The notes under the pieces were generated by a model. That model had not been told where the DNA came from. It worked only from the letters and a program-made list of their open reading frames with translations, and ran no database searches. A stretch of DNA of 64,000 nt from DATFQE01 sp963738205 (GTDB lineage Bacteria; Actinomycetota; Thermoleophilia; Gaiellales; Gaiellaceae), in assembly GCA_963738205.1 (NCBI GenBank), contig CAVTVQ010000007.1, forward strand, positions 558,001 through 622,000. Reading direction: 5' to 3'. The translations under genes were made by a program, and so were the position numbers. Below are positions 45,930 to 56,408 of the stretch, in pieces; the stretch's first letter is position 1, and the number at the start of each line of letters is the position of its first letter.

Positions 45930-46277
45930 GTGTACGCCCTCAACTTCTACTCGCCGCTCGTGGCCGACCAGCTTCGGTCCCGTCGAAAGACGGCGACGAT
46001 CCGGCTGGGCGACAAGTCGCGGAAGTACAAGAAGGGCATGGTCGTGCAGGTGCTCTGCGGTGCGAGGTTCGGGCCGCGCGAGCGCGTCTTCGACGCCGTG
46101 ATCGACAAGGTCGAGGTGAAGACGCTCGTCGAGCTGTCACCGCGTGAGATCGAGCACGACAATCCGGAGATCCGCCGCACCGAGGAGATGGCGACCTTCC
46201 TCGGCCAGCTCTACAACCGCGACGTGGGTTTAGACGAGACGGTCACGGTGATCCGCTTCTCCGAGATCAAGAGCTAG
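45930..46277 (+). CDS. ASCH-domain protein
   Basis: 115 residues from GTG. The beta-barrel ASCH fold is suggested by NFYSPLVADQLRSRRKTATIRLGDK (conserved GxKxxTxR-like core) and VLCGARFGPRERVFDAVIDKVEV. ASCH proteins are thought to bind RNA, and some are N4-acetylcytidine amidohydrolases. It follows the Nudix gene by 12 bp. Confidence 0.7.
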   Translation: MYALNFYSPLVADQLRSRRKTATIRLGDKSRKYKKGMVVQVLCGARFGPRERVFDAVIDKVEVKTLVELSPREIEHDNPEIRRTEEMATFLGQLYNRDVGLDETVTVIRFSEIKS

Positions 46278-46304
46278 CGCTTCGGTTTCTCACACTTCAA
46301 CGGC

Positions 46305-46583
46305 CTAGCGGCCGGGCTTGCGGATCCGCGAACCGAACTGCTCAACGGGCCTGAGGCGGCCGCCGCACTCCTCGCAGTCGACGGCGAACGCCGACGGGAT
46401 TCGTGCGTCGCAGGCGGGGCAGCGCGCGAGGAGCGCCCCACCGCATTGCGGGCAGCCGGCAGGGAGCTCCGCCTCGAGCTCCTCGAAGTAGCGCTGCACG
46501 TGTCCGCAGCGCAGGCAGAAAGCGACCCAGTCGCCGAGGGTCCTCCGTCGCTCCTCCTGAATCCAGCTGCGCTTGCGAGCCAC
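46305..46583 (-). CDS. Small zinc-ribbon protein
   Basis: 92 residues from GTG. Four CxxC pairs (CLRCGH, CPQCGG, CPACDA, CEECGG) make two zinc ribbons. The basic N- and C-termini suggest nucleic-acid contact. Function unknown. Convergent with the ASCH gene. Confidence 0.65.
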   Translation of the reverse strand: MARKRSWIQEERRRTLGDWVAFCLRCGHVQRYFEELEAELPAGCPQCGGALLARCPACDARIPSAFAVDCEECGGRLRPVEQFGSRIRKPGR

Positions 46584-46898
46584 GCGGCCACTGTACTGAG
46601 CGGGAGCTGTGACGCTCCCGTGCCGATGCCGTTACCCAGGCTGCCTTCCAGACGGGCGGTTGTGGCCACGACGGTTTCGGTCGGCAGGCGACTGAGGCGA
46701 CAGTTCCCCTAGTCGATTGGCCCGGCGGAACAGCGACGGCCTTGTGGGCGATTCGACACGCTTTCGTTGCCCAGGCTGCCTGCGTACGACGGCCTGTTGC
46801 CAACAGCCGCCGGCGTCGAAAGGGACAGGTACGCGGGGGGGGCAGGCGCAGTCGTTAGAGTTCTCGCCGGTTCAGGCCCGACGACGGGGGTACGCGAC
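46584..46898. other. Intergenic region before the 2-oxoacid dehydrogenase operon
   Basis: No gene seen. It holds a seven-pair hairpin at 46601-46620 (CGGGAGC / GCTCCCG) and a 16-base near-repeat GTTRCCCAGGCTGCCT at 46631 and 46766. Also a run of eight G at about 46833. Promoters for the zinc-ribbon gene and the E1 alpha gene must lie here. Confidence 0.5.
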
Positions 46899-47945
46899 AT
46901 GGCGATTGCGAGAGAAGCCGAGCCGGTCGGCTCGTTGAGCGAGGTCCGCGAGGCGGGGCTCGACCGTGAGGACCTGCTCGGCATCTACCGCAACATGTTG
47001 ATCACGCGCGGGATCGAGGAGCGTGGGCACATCCTCTACAAGCAGGGCAAGATCCCGGGCTCCTTCTACACGGGCCGTGGGAACGAGGCCAGCGCGGTCG
47101 GTGTCGCGACCGCGATGGGCGCCGACGACGTCGGCTGCCCGCTTCACCGAGACATGGGTGTGCACGTGACGCGCGGTGTCGAGCCCTGGCGCATCTTCGC
47201 CCAGTACATGGGTCGCGCGGACGGCCCGACGCACGGCAAGGACGGCAACGTCCACATGGCCGACTCCAACCTCGGCCTGCTCGCGATGGTGAGCCACCTG
47301 CCGGCGATGCTCCCGGTCGCGGTCGGGTGCGCGCTCGCGTTCCGGATCCGGGAGGAGCGGCGCGTCGCGGTCGGCTGGTTCGGCGAAGGCGCCTCGGCCC
47401 GGGGCGACACGCACGAGGCGATGAACCTCGCGGGCGTCCGCCGGTTGCCGGTCGTGTTCATCTGCGACAACAACCAGTGGGCGTACTCGACGCCGACGCA
47501 CCTCGAGTACGCCTGCGAGACGCTCGCCGACCGCGCCCAGGCGTACGGGTTCGAGGGCGTCGTGGTCGACGGCACCGACGTGCTCGCCGTCTACCGCGAG
47601 ACCAAGCGAGCGATCGAGAAGGCACGGGAGGGGGGCGGCCCGACGCTGATCGAGTCGATGACGCTCCGCATGGAGGGCCACGCCGTCCACGACGACGCCT
47701 TTTACGTCCCGAAGGAGCTCTTCGAGGAGTGGGCGCGCCGCGACCCGATCGAGCGCTACCGCACCTGGCTGCGCGAGAACGCGGAGCTCAGCGACTCCGA
47801 GGAGGACGAGATCGCCGCGAGCGTCAAGCGCTTGCTCGCCGACGCGATCCAGCGCGCAGACGAGTCGCCGCTGCCGGATCCCGCCAGCGTGCTCGAGGGC
47901 GTGTACGCAACTGCGGAGGAGCTGGACACACCTCACCACAAATGA
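46899..47945 (+). CDS. 2-oxoacid dehydrogenase E1 alpha subunit
   Basis: 348 residues from ATG at 46899. Thiamine-diphosphate motif VGWFGEGASARGDTHEAMNLAG...NN; ITRGIEERGHILYKQGKIPG and SFYTGRGNEASAVG are typical. It decarboxylates pyruvate or a branched-chain 2-oxoacid together with E1 beta; sequence alone does not separate the two. E1 beta and E2 follow on the same strand and lipB-lipA are nearby. Confidence 0.9.
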   Translation: MAIAREAEPVGSLSEVREAGLDREDLLGIYRNMLITRGIEERGHILYKQGKIPGSFYTGRGNEASAVGVATAMGADDVGCPLHRDMGVHVTRGVEPWRIFAQYMGRADGPTHGKDGNVHMADSNLGLLAMVSHLPAMLPVAVGCALAFRIREERRVAVGWFGEGASARGDTHEAMNLAGVRRLPVVFICDNNQWAYSTPTHLEYACETLADRAQAYGFEGVVVDGTDVLAVYRETKRAIEKAREGGGPTLIESMTLRMEGHAVHDDAFYVPKELFEEWARRDPIERYRTWLRENAELSDSEEDEIAASVKRLLADAIQRADESPLPDPASVLEGVYATAEELDTPHHK

Positions 47946-48014
47946 GTCCCGAGCCGCTCACAAGAACGATGACATCGCGACACACTTTCGACCCGTCGAA
48001 CCAGGACGCGTAGC

Positions 48015-48989
48015 GTGGCCGAGAAGACCTACCTGCAAGCGATTTCCGACGGCCTCCGCCAGGAGATGCGCCGCGACAAGCGCGTCTTCGTGATCGGCGA
48101 GGACGTCGGCGTCTACGGCGGCGCGTTCAAGGTCACGCTCGGCTTCCAGGAGGAGTTCGGGCCCTGGCGCGTGATCGACTCGCCGCTCTCGGAGACGGCG
48201 ATCGTCGGCGGCTGCACGGGCGCGGCGATCATGGGCATGCGCCCAGTCGCCGAGATGCAGTTCGCGGACTTCATCTCGTGCGCGTGGGACCAGCTCGTGA
48301 CCGTGGCGGCCAAGCAGCGCTACCGCGCGGGGACGCCTGTGCCGATCGTGGTGCGGCTCCCGTCGGGCGGCGGCTTCTCGGGCGGGCCGTTCCACAGCCA
48401 GAACCCGGAGAGCTCGTTCGCGCACATCCCGGGCCTGAAGGTCGTCTGCCCCTCCACGCCCGAGGACGCCAAGGGCCTGCTCGTCAGCGCGATCGAGGAT
48501 CCGAACCCCGTCCTCTACTTCGAGCACAAGCACCTCTATCGCCGGATCAAGGCGGAAGTCCCGGACGAGCGCTACACGACCCCGTTCGGCAAGGCCCGCA
48601 AGCACCGCGAGGGCGACGACGTCACGGTCGTCACCTGGGGTGCGATGGTCTACACCGCCGACGAGGCGGCGCAGCAACTCGACGGGGACGGCGTCTCGGT
48701 CGAGATCCTCGACCTACGGACACTGATCCCCTGGGACCGGGCCGCCGTGCTGGAGTCGGCGCGCAAGACGTCGAAGGTGCTCGTCCTCCACGAGGACACG
48801 CACACCGGCGGCTTCGGAGCGGAGATCGCCGCGACGATCGCCGAGGAGGCGTTCGAGGACCTCGACGCGCCGATCAAGCGCGTGACCGCGCCGGACGCGC
48901 CGGTGCCCTTCTCGCCCCCGCTCGAGAAAGCCTTCATCCCGCAGGTCGAGGACGTGGTCGCAGGACTGCGCGACCTGGCCGAGTATTGA
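48015..48989 (+). CDS. 2-oxoacid dehydrogenase E1 beta subunit
   Basis: 324 residues from GTG. YLQAISDGLRQEMRRDKRVFVIGEDVG, then VIDSPLSETAIVGGCTGAAIMG and HEDTHTGGFGAEIAA are E1 beta hallmarks. Forms the heterotetramer with E1 alpha. 69 bp separate it from the alpha gene, 13 bp from the E2 gene. Confidence 0.93.
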   Translation: MAEKTYLQAISDGLRQEMRRDKRVFVIGEDVGVYGGAFKVTLGFQEEFGPWRVIDSPLSETAIVGGCTGAAIMGMRPVAEMQFADFISCAWDQLVTVAAKQRYRAGTPVPIVVRLPSGGGFSGGPFHSQNPESSFAHIPGLKVVCPSTPEDAKGLLVSAIEDPNPVLYFEHKHLYRRIKAEVPDERYTTPFGKARKHREGDDVTVVTWGAMVYTADEAAQQLDGDGVSVEILDLRTLIPWDRAAVLESARKTSKVLVLHEDTHTGGFGAEIAATIAEEAFEDLDAPIKRVTAPDAPVPFSPPLEKAFIPQVEDVVAGLRDLAEY

Positions 48990-49002
48990 CCGAGGAGCGC
49001 TA

Positions 49003-50430
49003 ATGGCTACCGATACTGCGATCGAAGTCGTCATGCCGCAGATGGGCGTCTCCGTTTCGGAGGGCACCGTCACCAAGTGGCTCAAGCAGCAGGGCGAGGA
49101 GGTCGCCGCCGACGAGCCGCTGCTCGAGATCTCGACCGACAAGGTCGACACCGAGGTGCCGAGCCCCGGCACCGGCACGCTCCAACAGATCTTCGTGCAG
49201 GAAGGCGAGACGGTCGACGTGGGCACCAAGCTCGCCGTGATCGGGTCCGGCGCAGGCGCGCCCGCGGCCGAGGAGGCGCCGCCCGAGCCGGCGACGCAGG
49301 AGGCCGCCGACCAGTCGCACGCCGCGGCGGAGGCCGAGACCGACATGCCCGCAGAGACCGCGGCGCCCGCTCCGGCGCAGCCGGCGGCCCCAGCAGCGGC
49401 GCCGAACGGCGGCGGCGGTGACGACCGCAGCTTCGTCTCACCGGTCGTGGCGCGCATCGCCTCCGAGCACGGTGTCGACGTCAACCAGGTCCAGGGCACC
49501 GGCCGCGGCGGCCGCGTGACCAAGAAGGACATCCTCGGGTTCATCGAGTCCGGCGCGCCGGAACCGGCGCAGCCCGAGCCCCAGGCGGCGCCGGCCCCAG
49601 CGGCTGCGCCGCCCGCCCAGCCACCGGCCGCACCGCAGGCTCCGCCGCAGCCGGCCGCACCGCAGGCGGCTCCGGCGCTCGCGCAGCCTGCTCCGGTCGC
49701 CGCGCCCGTCGAGGCGGGAGCCGGCGAGCAGGTCGAGCCGATGACCGCCATGCGCCGCGGCATCGCCGAGCACATGCGCCGGTCGCTCGACACGTCGGCG
49801 CACGTCACGAGCGCGATCGAGGTCGACATGTCGCGCGTGGTCGCGATCCGCGAGAAGCTCAAGCCGGAGTTCCAGAAGGGCTACGGCGTCAACCCGACGT
49901 ACCTGATCTTCGTCGCGCGCGCCGTGACCGACACCCTGCGTGAGTACCCCTGGATCAACGGAGAGATTCGCGGCGACAAGATCGTCACACGCAACTACGT
50001 CAACCTCGGCTTCGCAGTCGAGCTCGCCGACGGCAAGGGCCTGATCGTGCCGGTCGTGAAGAGCGCCGAGAGCCTCAACCTGCTCGGCCTGGCACGCGCG
50101 GTGACCGACATCGCGGAGCGGGCCCGGAACAAGCAGCTCACACCGGACGAGGTACAGGGCGGCACGTTCACGATCACGAATCCGGGCGGCTACGGCACCT
50201 TCCACGGCACGCCCGTGATCAGTCAGCCCCAGGCTGCGATCCTCGGCACCTACGCGCTCGTGAAGCGCCCGTGGGTGGTGCAGGACGAGCTGGGCAAGGA
50301 CGTGATCGCCGTGCGGCCGATCATGAACCTCACGCTCACGTACGACCATCGCCTCGTCGACGGCGCGCTCGCCGGGCGCTTCCTCCAGTCTCTCCGCCAC
50401 AAGCTGGAGCACTGGGAAGCGACCGAGTAA
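49003..50430 (+). CDS. 2-oxoacid dehydrogenase E2 (dihydrolipoamide acyltransferase)
   Basis: 475 residues: one lipoyl domain (1-80) with Lys47 in STDKVDTE as the lipoylation site; Ala/Pro linkers; E1/E3-binding domain (~145-185; SPVVARIASEHGVDVNQVQG); catalytic domain (~245-475) with YDHRLVDGALAG holding His449. The lipoyl group would be supplied by LipB and LipA just downstream. No E3 gene follows. Confidence 0.95.
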   Translation: MATDTAIEVVMPQMGVSVSEGTVTKWLKQQGEEVAADEPLLEISTDKVDTEVPSPGTGTLQQIFVQEGETVDVGTKLAVIGSGAGAPAAEEAPPEPATQEAADQSHAAAEAETDMPAETAAPAPAQPAAPAAAPNGGGGDDRSFVSPVVARIASEHGVDVNQVQGTGRGGRVTKKDILGFIESGAPEPAQPEPQAAPAPAAAPPAQPPAAPQAPPQPAAPQAAPALAQPAPVAAPVEAGAGEQVEPMTAMRRGIAEHMRRSLDTSAHVTSAIEVDMSRVVAIREKLKPEFQKGYGVNPTYLIFVARAVTDTLREYPWINGEIRGDKIVTRNYVNLGFAVELADGKGLIVPVVKSAESLNLLGLARAVTDIAERARNKQLTPDEVQGGTFTITNPGGYGTFHGTPVISQPQAAILGTYALVKRPWVVQDELGKDVIAVRPIMNLTLTYDHRLVDGALAGRFLQSLRHKLEHWEATE

Positions 50431-50434
50431 GGCC

Positions 50435-50842
50435 CTAGCCGCCCAACACGGCCTGGGTCTGCGTCACCTTGCCGGCGAGCTTGCCGCTGTGGTCGCGAAG
50501 CTCGGTCTCGATCACGATCGTCGTCCGGCCCTGGTGCAGGAGGCGTGACGTCGCCTCGACGTGGCCCTTCGAGACCGGTCGGAAGAAGTTCGTCTTCGAC
50601 TCGATCGTCGCCGTCGCGCTCGCGCCGGCCGGAAGGTTGAGGAACGCGCAGAGGCCGCCGGTGCAGTCGGCCAGGCCCATGAGTGCGCCGCCGTGGAGGA
50701 TCCCGCCCGCGGTGCAGCGGCTCTCGTCCCAGTCGAGCCGCGCCCGCACCTCCTCGGGCGAGGCCGCGACGATGTCGACGCCGAGCAGGCGCGCGAAGGG
50801 CATCGCTGCACGCGTCGTCTCGTTCAGGTCGCTCGCGTTCAC
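50435..50842 (-). CDS. Hotdog-fold thioesterase (PaaI type)
   Basis: 135 residues from GTG. CTAGGILHGGALMGLADCTGG is the catalytic region of PaaI/YbgC-like acyl-CoA thioesterases, with SATATIESKTNFFRPV following. PaaI releases CoA from stalled ring-hydroxylated intermediates in phenylacetate breakdown; with paa genes distant in this window, a general thioesterase is equally possible. Confidence 0.83.
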   Translation of the reverse strand: MNASDLNETTRAAMPFARLLGVDIVAASPEEVRARLDWDESRCTAGGILHGGALMGLADCTGGLCAFLNLPAGASATATIESKTNFFRPVSKGHVEATSRLLHQGRTTIVIETELRDHSGKLAGKVTQTQAVLGG

Positions 50843-50881
50843 GCCGGGGATTCAACCGCACCCGACGGGTACAGTCGTGGC

Positions 50882-51607
50882 GTGAGGCGACCCGCTTATC
50901 TGCTGGACCTGCCCAAGCCCGTTCCGTACGCGGATGCGTGGGAGCTCCAGCGCTCGCTCGCGGGCGCGGTCTCGCAGGGCGCGATCCCGGACACGGTGAT
51001 GCTGCTCGAGCACCCGCCGGTGATCACGCTGGGCCGTCGCGCCGAGCCGGGCGAGCTGCACGTGCCCGCCGGCGCCGACGTCGACATCGTCGAGACGGAC
51101 CGCGGCGGCAAATCCACGTACCACGGGCCCGGCCAGCTCGTCTGCTACCCGATCCTCGACCTCACACGGCACGGCCAGGACGTGAAGAAGTACTGCCGCG
51201 ACCTCGAGGAGGCGCTGATCCGCACGCTAGCCCCACTGGAGATCGCGGCGACCGCGATCGACGGACTCACGGGGCTGTGGGTCGACGCTACGAATCCCGG
51301 TCACCCACGCAAGATCGCCTCGATCGGCGTCCACATCCACAAATGGGTGACGACCCACGGCTACGCGCTCAACGTCGACCTCGACCCGACGCCGTTCACG
51401 GAATGGATCACGGCCTGCGGCCTCGAGGGCGCCGCGTTCACGACCGTGGCGCGCGAGCTCGAGCGACCGGTCACTGTCGACGACGTGCGCCCGCTCGCGG
51501 TGCAGGGGCTCGCGGACGTCTTCTCGCTCGATTTCGAGCCGATCGACGCCGACGAGGGTCACGGCCTCTGGCCGCAACCTATCCACGCCTCGCTCGCGCG
51601 AACATGA
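50882..51607 (+). CDS. lipB: Octanoyltransferase LipB
   Basis: 241 residues from GTG. VMLLEHPPVITLGRRA, the RGGKSTYHGPGQLVCYPI core, KIASIGVHIHKWVTTHG (Lys) and EWITACGLEG (catalytic Cys). It moves octanoyl from acyl carrier protein to lipoyl domains. Next to lipA and the E2 gene, which is the target protein. Confidence 0.95.
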   Translation: MRRPAYLLDLPKPVPYADAWELQRSLAGAVSQGAIPDTVMLLEHPPVITLGRRAEPGELHVPAGADVDIVETDRGGKSTYHGPGQLVCYPILDLTRHGQDVKKYCRDLEEALIRTLAPLEIAATAIDGLTGLWVDATNPGHPRKIASIGVHIHKWVTTHGYALNVDLDPTPFTEWITACGLEGAAFTTVARELERPVTVDDVRPLAVQGLADVFSLDFEPIDADEGHGLWPQPIHASLART

Positions 51608-51749
51608 CCTGTGGACGACTCGTGACGCTTTCGGCTCACTCGCCAGGTCCCTTCAGGCCATGTCGAGGGGCCAGACCGCTGGCCATGGCGGTTTGGGGCA
51701 GGTGTAGGCAGGCGGACGCTGAATCGGCACAACTAGACTGATCGAGCCG

Positions 51750-52670
51750 ATGCAGACCTCGTTGCCGGTCGCCGAGCGGCCCCGCCGCCCCGAATGGATG
51801 AAGGTGCGCGCGCCGAGCGCGGACTCGCGCTACCTCGACGTCAAGAAGCTGATCCACGGCGCGAGCCTGCACACGATCTGCGAGGAGGCGCGCTGCCCGA
51901 ACATCGCCGAGTGCTGGGGGCGCGGGACGGCCACCTTCCAGATCCTGGGCGACACCTGCACGCGCGCCTGCCGCTACTGCTACGTCAACTCCGGCCGCCC
52001 CGAGCACCCGCCCGACCCGCTCGAGCCACTGAGGCTCGCGCAGGCGGCCGCGCAGATGGACCTGAAGCACGTCGTCGTCACCTCGGTCGACCGCGACGAC
52101 GTCCCCGACCGCGGCGCCGGCCACTACGCCGCCACGATCCGCGCGCTCAAGCGGAAGCTTCCGGGCGTGTCCGTCGAGGTCCTGACGCCCGACTTCCTCG
52201 GCGTCGAGGAGGAGGCGCTGCACACGGTGATCGGCGCGCGGCCCGAAGTCTTCAACCACAACATCGAGACCGTCCGCCGCCTGCACCGACGCATGCGCGG
52301 CGCCAAGGCGAGCTACGACAAGGCGCTCTGGCTCCTGCAGCGCGCGAAGGAGCTCGCGGACTACCCCGTACTGACGAAGTCCGGGATCATCGTCGGGCTG
52401 GGGGAGACGAACGACGAGGTCGTCGACACGATGCGCGACCTGCGCGCGCACGGCGTCGACGTCGTCACGATCGGCCAGTACCTCCAACCCTCCCCCAAAC
52501 ATGCCGCGATCGATCGCTGGGTGCATCCGGACGAGTTCCGCTGGCTGCGGGAGCAGGGCGAGGCGCTCGGCTTCGGCTCGGTGTTCGCCGGGCCACTCGT
52601 CCGCTCGAGCTACCGCGCCGACGAGCAGCGCCACGCCGCCGAGACCGGCCGCGGCGCCGTCGCGTACTGA
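51750..52670 (+). CDS. lipA: Lipoyl synthase LipA
   Basis: 306 residues. Radical-SAM cluster CTRACRYC and the auxiliary cluster cysteines in CEEARCPNIAEC; the end carries RSSYRADE with the Ser that ligates the sacrificial cluster. It inserts two sulfurs into octanoyl groups. ATG at 51750 is 142 bp after lipB. Its stop overlaps the next small gene (TGATG). Confidence 0.96.
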   Translation: MQTSLPVAERPRRPEWMKVRAPSADSRYLDVKKLIHGASLHTICEEARCPNIAECWGRGTATFQILGDTCTRACRYCYVNSGRPEHPPDPLEPLRLAQAAAQMDLKHVVVTSVDRDDVPDRGAGHYAATIRALKRKLPGVSVEVLTPDFLGVEEEALHTVIGARPEVFNHNIETVRRLHRRMRGAKASYDKALWLLQRAKELADYPVLTKSGIIVGLGETNDEVVDTMRDLRAHGVDVVTIGQYLQPSPKHAAIDRWVHPDEFRWLREQGEALGFGSVFAGPLVRSSYRADEQRHAAETGRGAVAY

Positions 52671-53018
52671 TGCTCCGGGTCGCCCTCGTTGCCCTTGTCT
52701 CCCTCGCCTTCTTCGCCAGCCTCGGAGCGGTCTCCCCGGCCGCCACGGAGCAAGCCGCATCTGCGCGTGCTCACGCTACGGCCCCTCGCCGTGCTCGGCA
52801 CCGGCTTCCACGGCGGCGAGACGGTGCGCGTGACCGCGCGCACCGACTCGGGAGTCGGGACGAGAAGCGATCAAGCGGGCGCTGCGGGTCGCATCGACGT
52901 GCGGTTTCCGAAGCTCAAGCTCAGGCGCTGCCCGACCTACATCATCTCGGCGAGGGGCGACGAGGGCAGCCGCGCGACGCTGCGCAGCGTGCCCCGCCCC
53001 TGCGGCATCGACCGCTGA
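52670..53018 (+). CDS. Small secreted protein, frameshifted; paralogue of the 59928 gene
   Basis: With one base removed near 52765 this is a 115-residue exported protein. The first frame gives the signal peptide MLRVALVALVSLAFFASLGA; the second gives LAVLGTGFHGGETVRVTA, then AGRIDVRFPKL and GSRATLRSV with two Cys. The gene at 59928 has the same length and pattern (VAFRGSGFRADERVKVVA, GGRFVVRF, GSRATFK). The fold looks like an Ig/IPT-type beta sandwich. The two copies flank the two Arc-propeller genes. Translationally coupled to lipA by TGATG, which may be accidental. Confidence 0.65.
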
Positions 53019-53027
53019 AAGAGACGC

Positions 53028-53055
53028 CGAGGGGCCGCCCGGAGGCGGCCCCTCG
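53028..53055. terminator. Bidirectional terminator
   Basis: A perfect 12-pair stem (CGAGGGGCCGCC with its complement) and a CGGA loop between two convergent genes, the small secreted gene and the first propeller gene. Confidence 0.75.
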
Positions 53056-53074
53056 ATTCAGCGTGCGGCTGCCG

Positions 53075-56000
53075 TTACGGCAGGTTCAGCGTCCAGGCGC
53101 CGAAGCCGTGCGTCGTGACGTACATGATGCGCCGCTCCTGGTCGATCTTCAGGTTCGGGACAGGCGTCACCGGCAGACCGGGCTTTGCGGCGGTCCAACC
53201 GGTTTGCGAACGCACCCGCTCGACGACGCCGAAGTCCGTGCCGATGTACAGGACGCCCTTTGCCTCGTCCCGCTCGATCGTCGACACCGGCAGGTCTCCG
53301 AGTGCGTGCGGGCCCGAGCCATCGAGGCTCGTGAACGTCGCCGTGCCCGTCGCCGGGTCGAACCGGACTTCGAAGACGTGACCCGGGGTGGCCGGCGTCA
53401 CCGCGTTGTACCCGCTGTACGTGATGAACGCGTGGTACGGGTCGGACCCGTCGACGTAGATGTCCGACGGGTACCGCGGCGGATCGGCCGACGAGCTCGT
53501 GTCGATCCGCGTCCACGCGATCGAGGCGGCATTCGACGCGCCGGCGTTCGTGGTCACGAAGATCCGGCCGGCGCTGGTTCCCGCCCAGACGACGTTCCGG
53601 TCGGACGGTGCGGGCGTGTTCATCGAGACGTGGCCGCCGGAGCGATCGTCGCCCCACGGATACGGCGCCGGACACTGGAACCGTCCACGGAGCGGCCGGA
53701 GTGGCCGCGGGCGGACAGAGCGCCGCAGGGCCGTAGGTGAGCCGGCCCAGGTGGCCGGGATCGCCCATCGGCTTCCAGTCGTCGCAGACGTCGATCGCAG
53801 GCTGGTACGTCCCGTTCTCGTCGATGTCGCCGTCACCGAACCAGAGGTTGCAGTGCAGCTTCACCTTCGCGTACGGGAAGGCGGGGTTGACGCCGCCGTT
53901 GAGCGAACGGAACACGTGCTCGCGACTGGTGAACATGAGCTTGCTGACCCGCTCGTGGAACACGGTCGGGACGATGAACGGAGACAGCTCGCGGTTGTAC
54001 CGGAACGGTGCAGCGTTCGTCGTCAGGATCGTGTCGGCGATCCAGAAGGGCGCCTCCTGGTTCCGCGGCTCGTCCAGAATCGCCAGCGAGCCGTTCTGCC
54101 ACGAGAGTGACGAGTAGTTCGGATCCACTGCGTCGAAGCCGTTGTACGCGCCGTCCGCGACGAAGGTCTCGACCCACGTCTTCGTCCCGGGAACCCGCAT
54201 CCAAGAACCGTTGTCCTGCGCGCCCGCGGCGAGCTCGCCGGGACGGTTCGGGTTGAAGGTCATCTGGTAGAAGTGGAGCGTGTTGAGTCCGTTGTTGACG
54301 GACTGCAGCCGTTCCGGGATCCGGTTCGTCAGCGCCTGACACCGCGTCAGGTTGGCGCCGGTGAGGTGGTGCACCGCCGAGCAGTCGCCCGAGTCGTCGA
54401 CGAAGTTCCCGTTCGAGCGAATGATGCCGCCGTCACCCGTCTCGAGGAACTGCTTCCAGTCGCTCGGATTGGTGACGATCGAGTGCTGGTCGGGATGCGC
54501 CCCGTGGGGCTGGATGTCGTCCGTCGCGTCGTAGGTCGCGTCGGTGAACGACACACCCGCGTTCGTCGACAGCAGGATCGCACGCCCGTTCGAGATGCCT
54601 GCCGCGGCTTCGCCGTAGGCGTTCGCACCCAGCAGGTAGACGGTGTCGGGGTCGTGCGCCGAGCCGTCGGCCTTCTTCGGAACGTAGACGTAGTTGTCGT
54701 AGTTGCACTGCGGGTCGCAGTACCCCGCGCTCGTGTTGTTCGTCAGGTTGGTGAACGCCGCGGTGCCCGTGCGCACGCTGTCGCTGCGGTAGAACCGCGC
54801 CGCCAGGTTCCCGCCGCCGCCGACGCCGACGTACATCCGCGTCGCGCCGTTCGGGAGCGCCACCACGTCGAACTCGGCCCGCTCGACGCCTGCGCCGCTG
54901 GCAGGGTCGATGGGCGCGGCGAGCGGCGCGAAGATCTGCGTCCATGTGCCGGGATCACCGTTCGAGGTCGAGCGCCAGATGCCCTTGGCGAAGAACGACG
55001 CGTAGACGGTGTTCGGGTCGACCGGGTCGACCTTGACCCGCCTGGCGCCGCGCGGCGAGCAATCGCTCTGCCCGAGGAAGACCTGCGTCGGCGTCTTGTC
55101 GGTGCACAACGTCGCGTTGCCCTGGTTCACCAGCGAGAAGGTCTCGCCGCCGTCCGTCGACCGGTAGAGGCCGAAGTGCGGCGCCCCTGGGATGTCGAGG
55201 CCGCGGTTGACGCCGGTGCAGCAGGTGCTGCTCATCCCGCGCGAGCCCTGCGCGCCCGAGGCGACGAAGATCGTCGACGAGTCGCCGGGCTTGACCTCGA
55301 TCGACCCGATGCCGCGCGCGCTGAAGCTGGAGCTGCCGAGCGGGCCCGTCCAGTGGTCGCCGCCGTCCTTCGACTTGTACAGGCCGACCCCCGCGAGGCA
55401 GCCGCTGCGACAGATGTTCGGCTCGCCGGTGCCGGCGTAGATCGTGTCGGTCGTGGGATCGTTCGGGTCGAGCTCGAGCGCGGCGGTGTTGTTGAACTGG
55501 AATCCGGGCGAGACGTACTCCCACTGCGGCTGCGCGGCGAACGCGTTGTCCGTGCGCCAGATGCCGCCGCCGGCGTTCGCGATCCAGTAGCGACAGCTCG
55601 TGGGACCGCAATTGGGGTCGATGACGCTGTGCGCGGTCCGGCCCGCCGCAACGTACTGGTTCGGCACGTAGACGTAGCGGTTCCGGAACTGGTTCAGCGG
55701 ATACACGGCGTTGTCAGGGCCGAGGTTCTCCCACTGACCGCGGTCGCCGAGCTTTGCGGCCGCGTTGCCGCGGGCCTTCAGCGTCGCCCAGTCCTCACGG
55801 CTGCTGCTGATCGCGGCGAGGGGGATGTCGGTGCCGGGCGACGCGTGCATGTACCAGTCCTGCGCGCCGTCCCCGCCTTCGCCTTCGCTCGCTTCTCCCT
55901 GCTCGTACTGCGGCTCGCCCGGCGAGAACCTGGTCGACGCCGCGAGCTTGTGCCGCAGCGCAGGCGATATCGCACCGCTCTCGACGGCTTCCGCCACGCT

Positions 56001-56333
56001 CGGCTGGGCTGCGCGCACGGCTTGCATGCCTGAATCGCGCGTGAGCGCTCCGGCGATCAGCGCGATCACGATGACTCCAACGGCGGCGACGCCGCCAAGG
56101 GCGAGCCTCCGGCGACGGTTTGGATCCTTCGCTGACATGCCACTCCTTCCGGGACTCCGTCCAACTAGGAACTCGAGGCGTCCGCGGACGCCTCGTTCGG
56201 CGGCGAGGCTTCGCTCGAGCCGGTCCACGAGCTCGGCGTTGAGGCTCCGCTGCGACCGCGCAGCCGCGCCCTTCAGCTGCTCACGCAGCTCCGCCGGCAT
56301 CCGAAGCAGGAAGCGATAGACCTCCCCAGTCAT
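53075..56333 (-). CDS. Arc-domain, membrane-anchored Asp-box propeller protein 1 (frameshifted)
   Basis: About 1085 residues after removing one base near 53680. Residues ~5-42 (YRFLLRMPAELREQLKG, RSLNAELVDRLERSL) match the Arc-type ribbon-helix-helix DNA-binding domain. One hydrophobic helix follows (LALGGVAAVGVIVIALIAGAL, ~72-92). Then comes a very large exported domain with Asp-box beta-propeller repeats (GGGIWRTDNA, YKSKDGGDHW, YRSTDGGETF), many Cys, and an end GAWTLNLP. An internal ATG at 56138, after GGAAGGAG, starts just before the helix, so a short form without the Arc part is likely also made. The upstream 70 bp hold two TGATAT motifs. Function unknown; carbohydrate or surface binding by the propeller and DNA binding by the Arc part are inferred. 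Confidence 0.7.
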
Positions 56334-56342
56334 TTCGCGCCG

Positions 56343-56374
56343 CTGATATTTCCGGATCTCGCGACGCGATATCA
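56343..56374. promoter_or_regulatory. Paired TGATAT motifs before propeller gene 1
   Basis: CTGATATT at 56343 and GATATCA at 56368 lie 24-25 bases apart, ahead of the start codon. A GC-rich near-palindrome (TCTCGCGACGCGA) sits between. The paralogous gene has a like pair (59852-59882). Candidate operators for the encoded Arc-type domains. Confidence 0.4.
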
Positions 56375-56408
56375 AGTTTCAACAATCGTCCAGAAAACCC
56401 CCAAAACG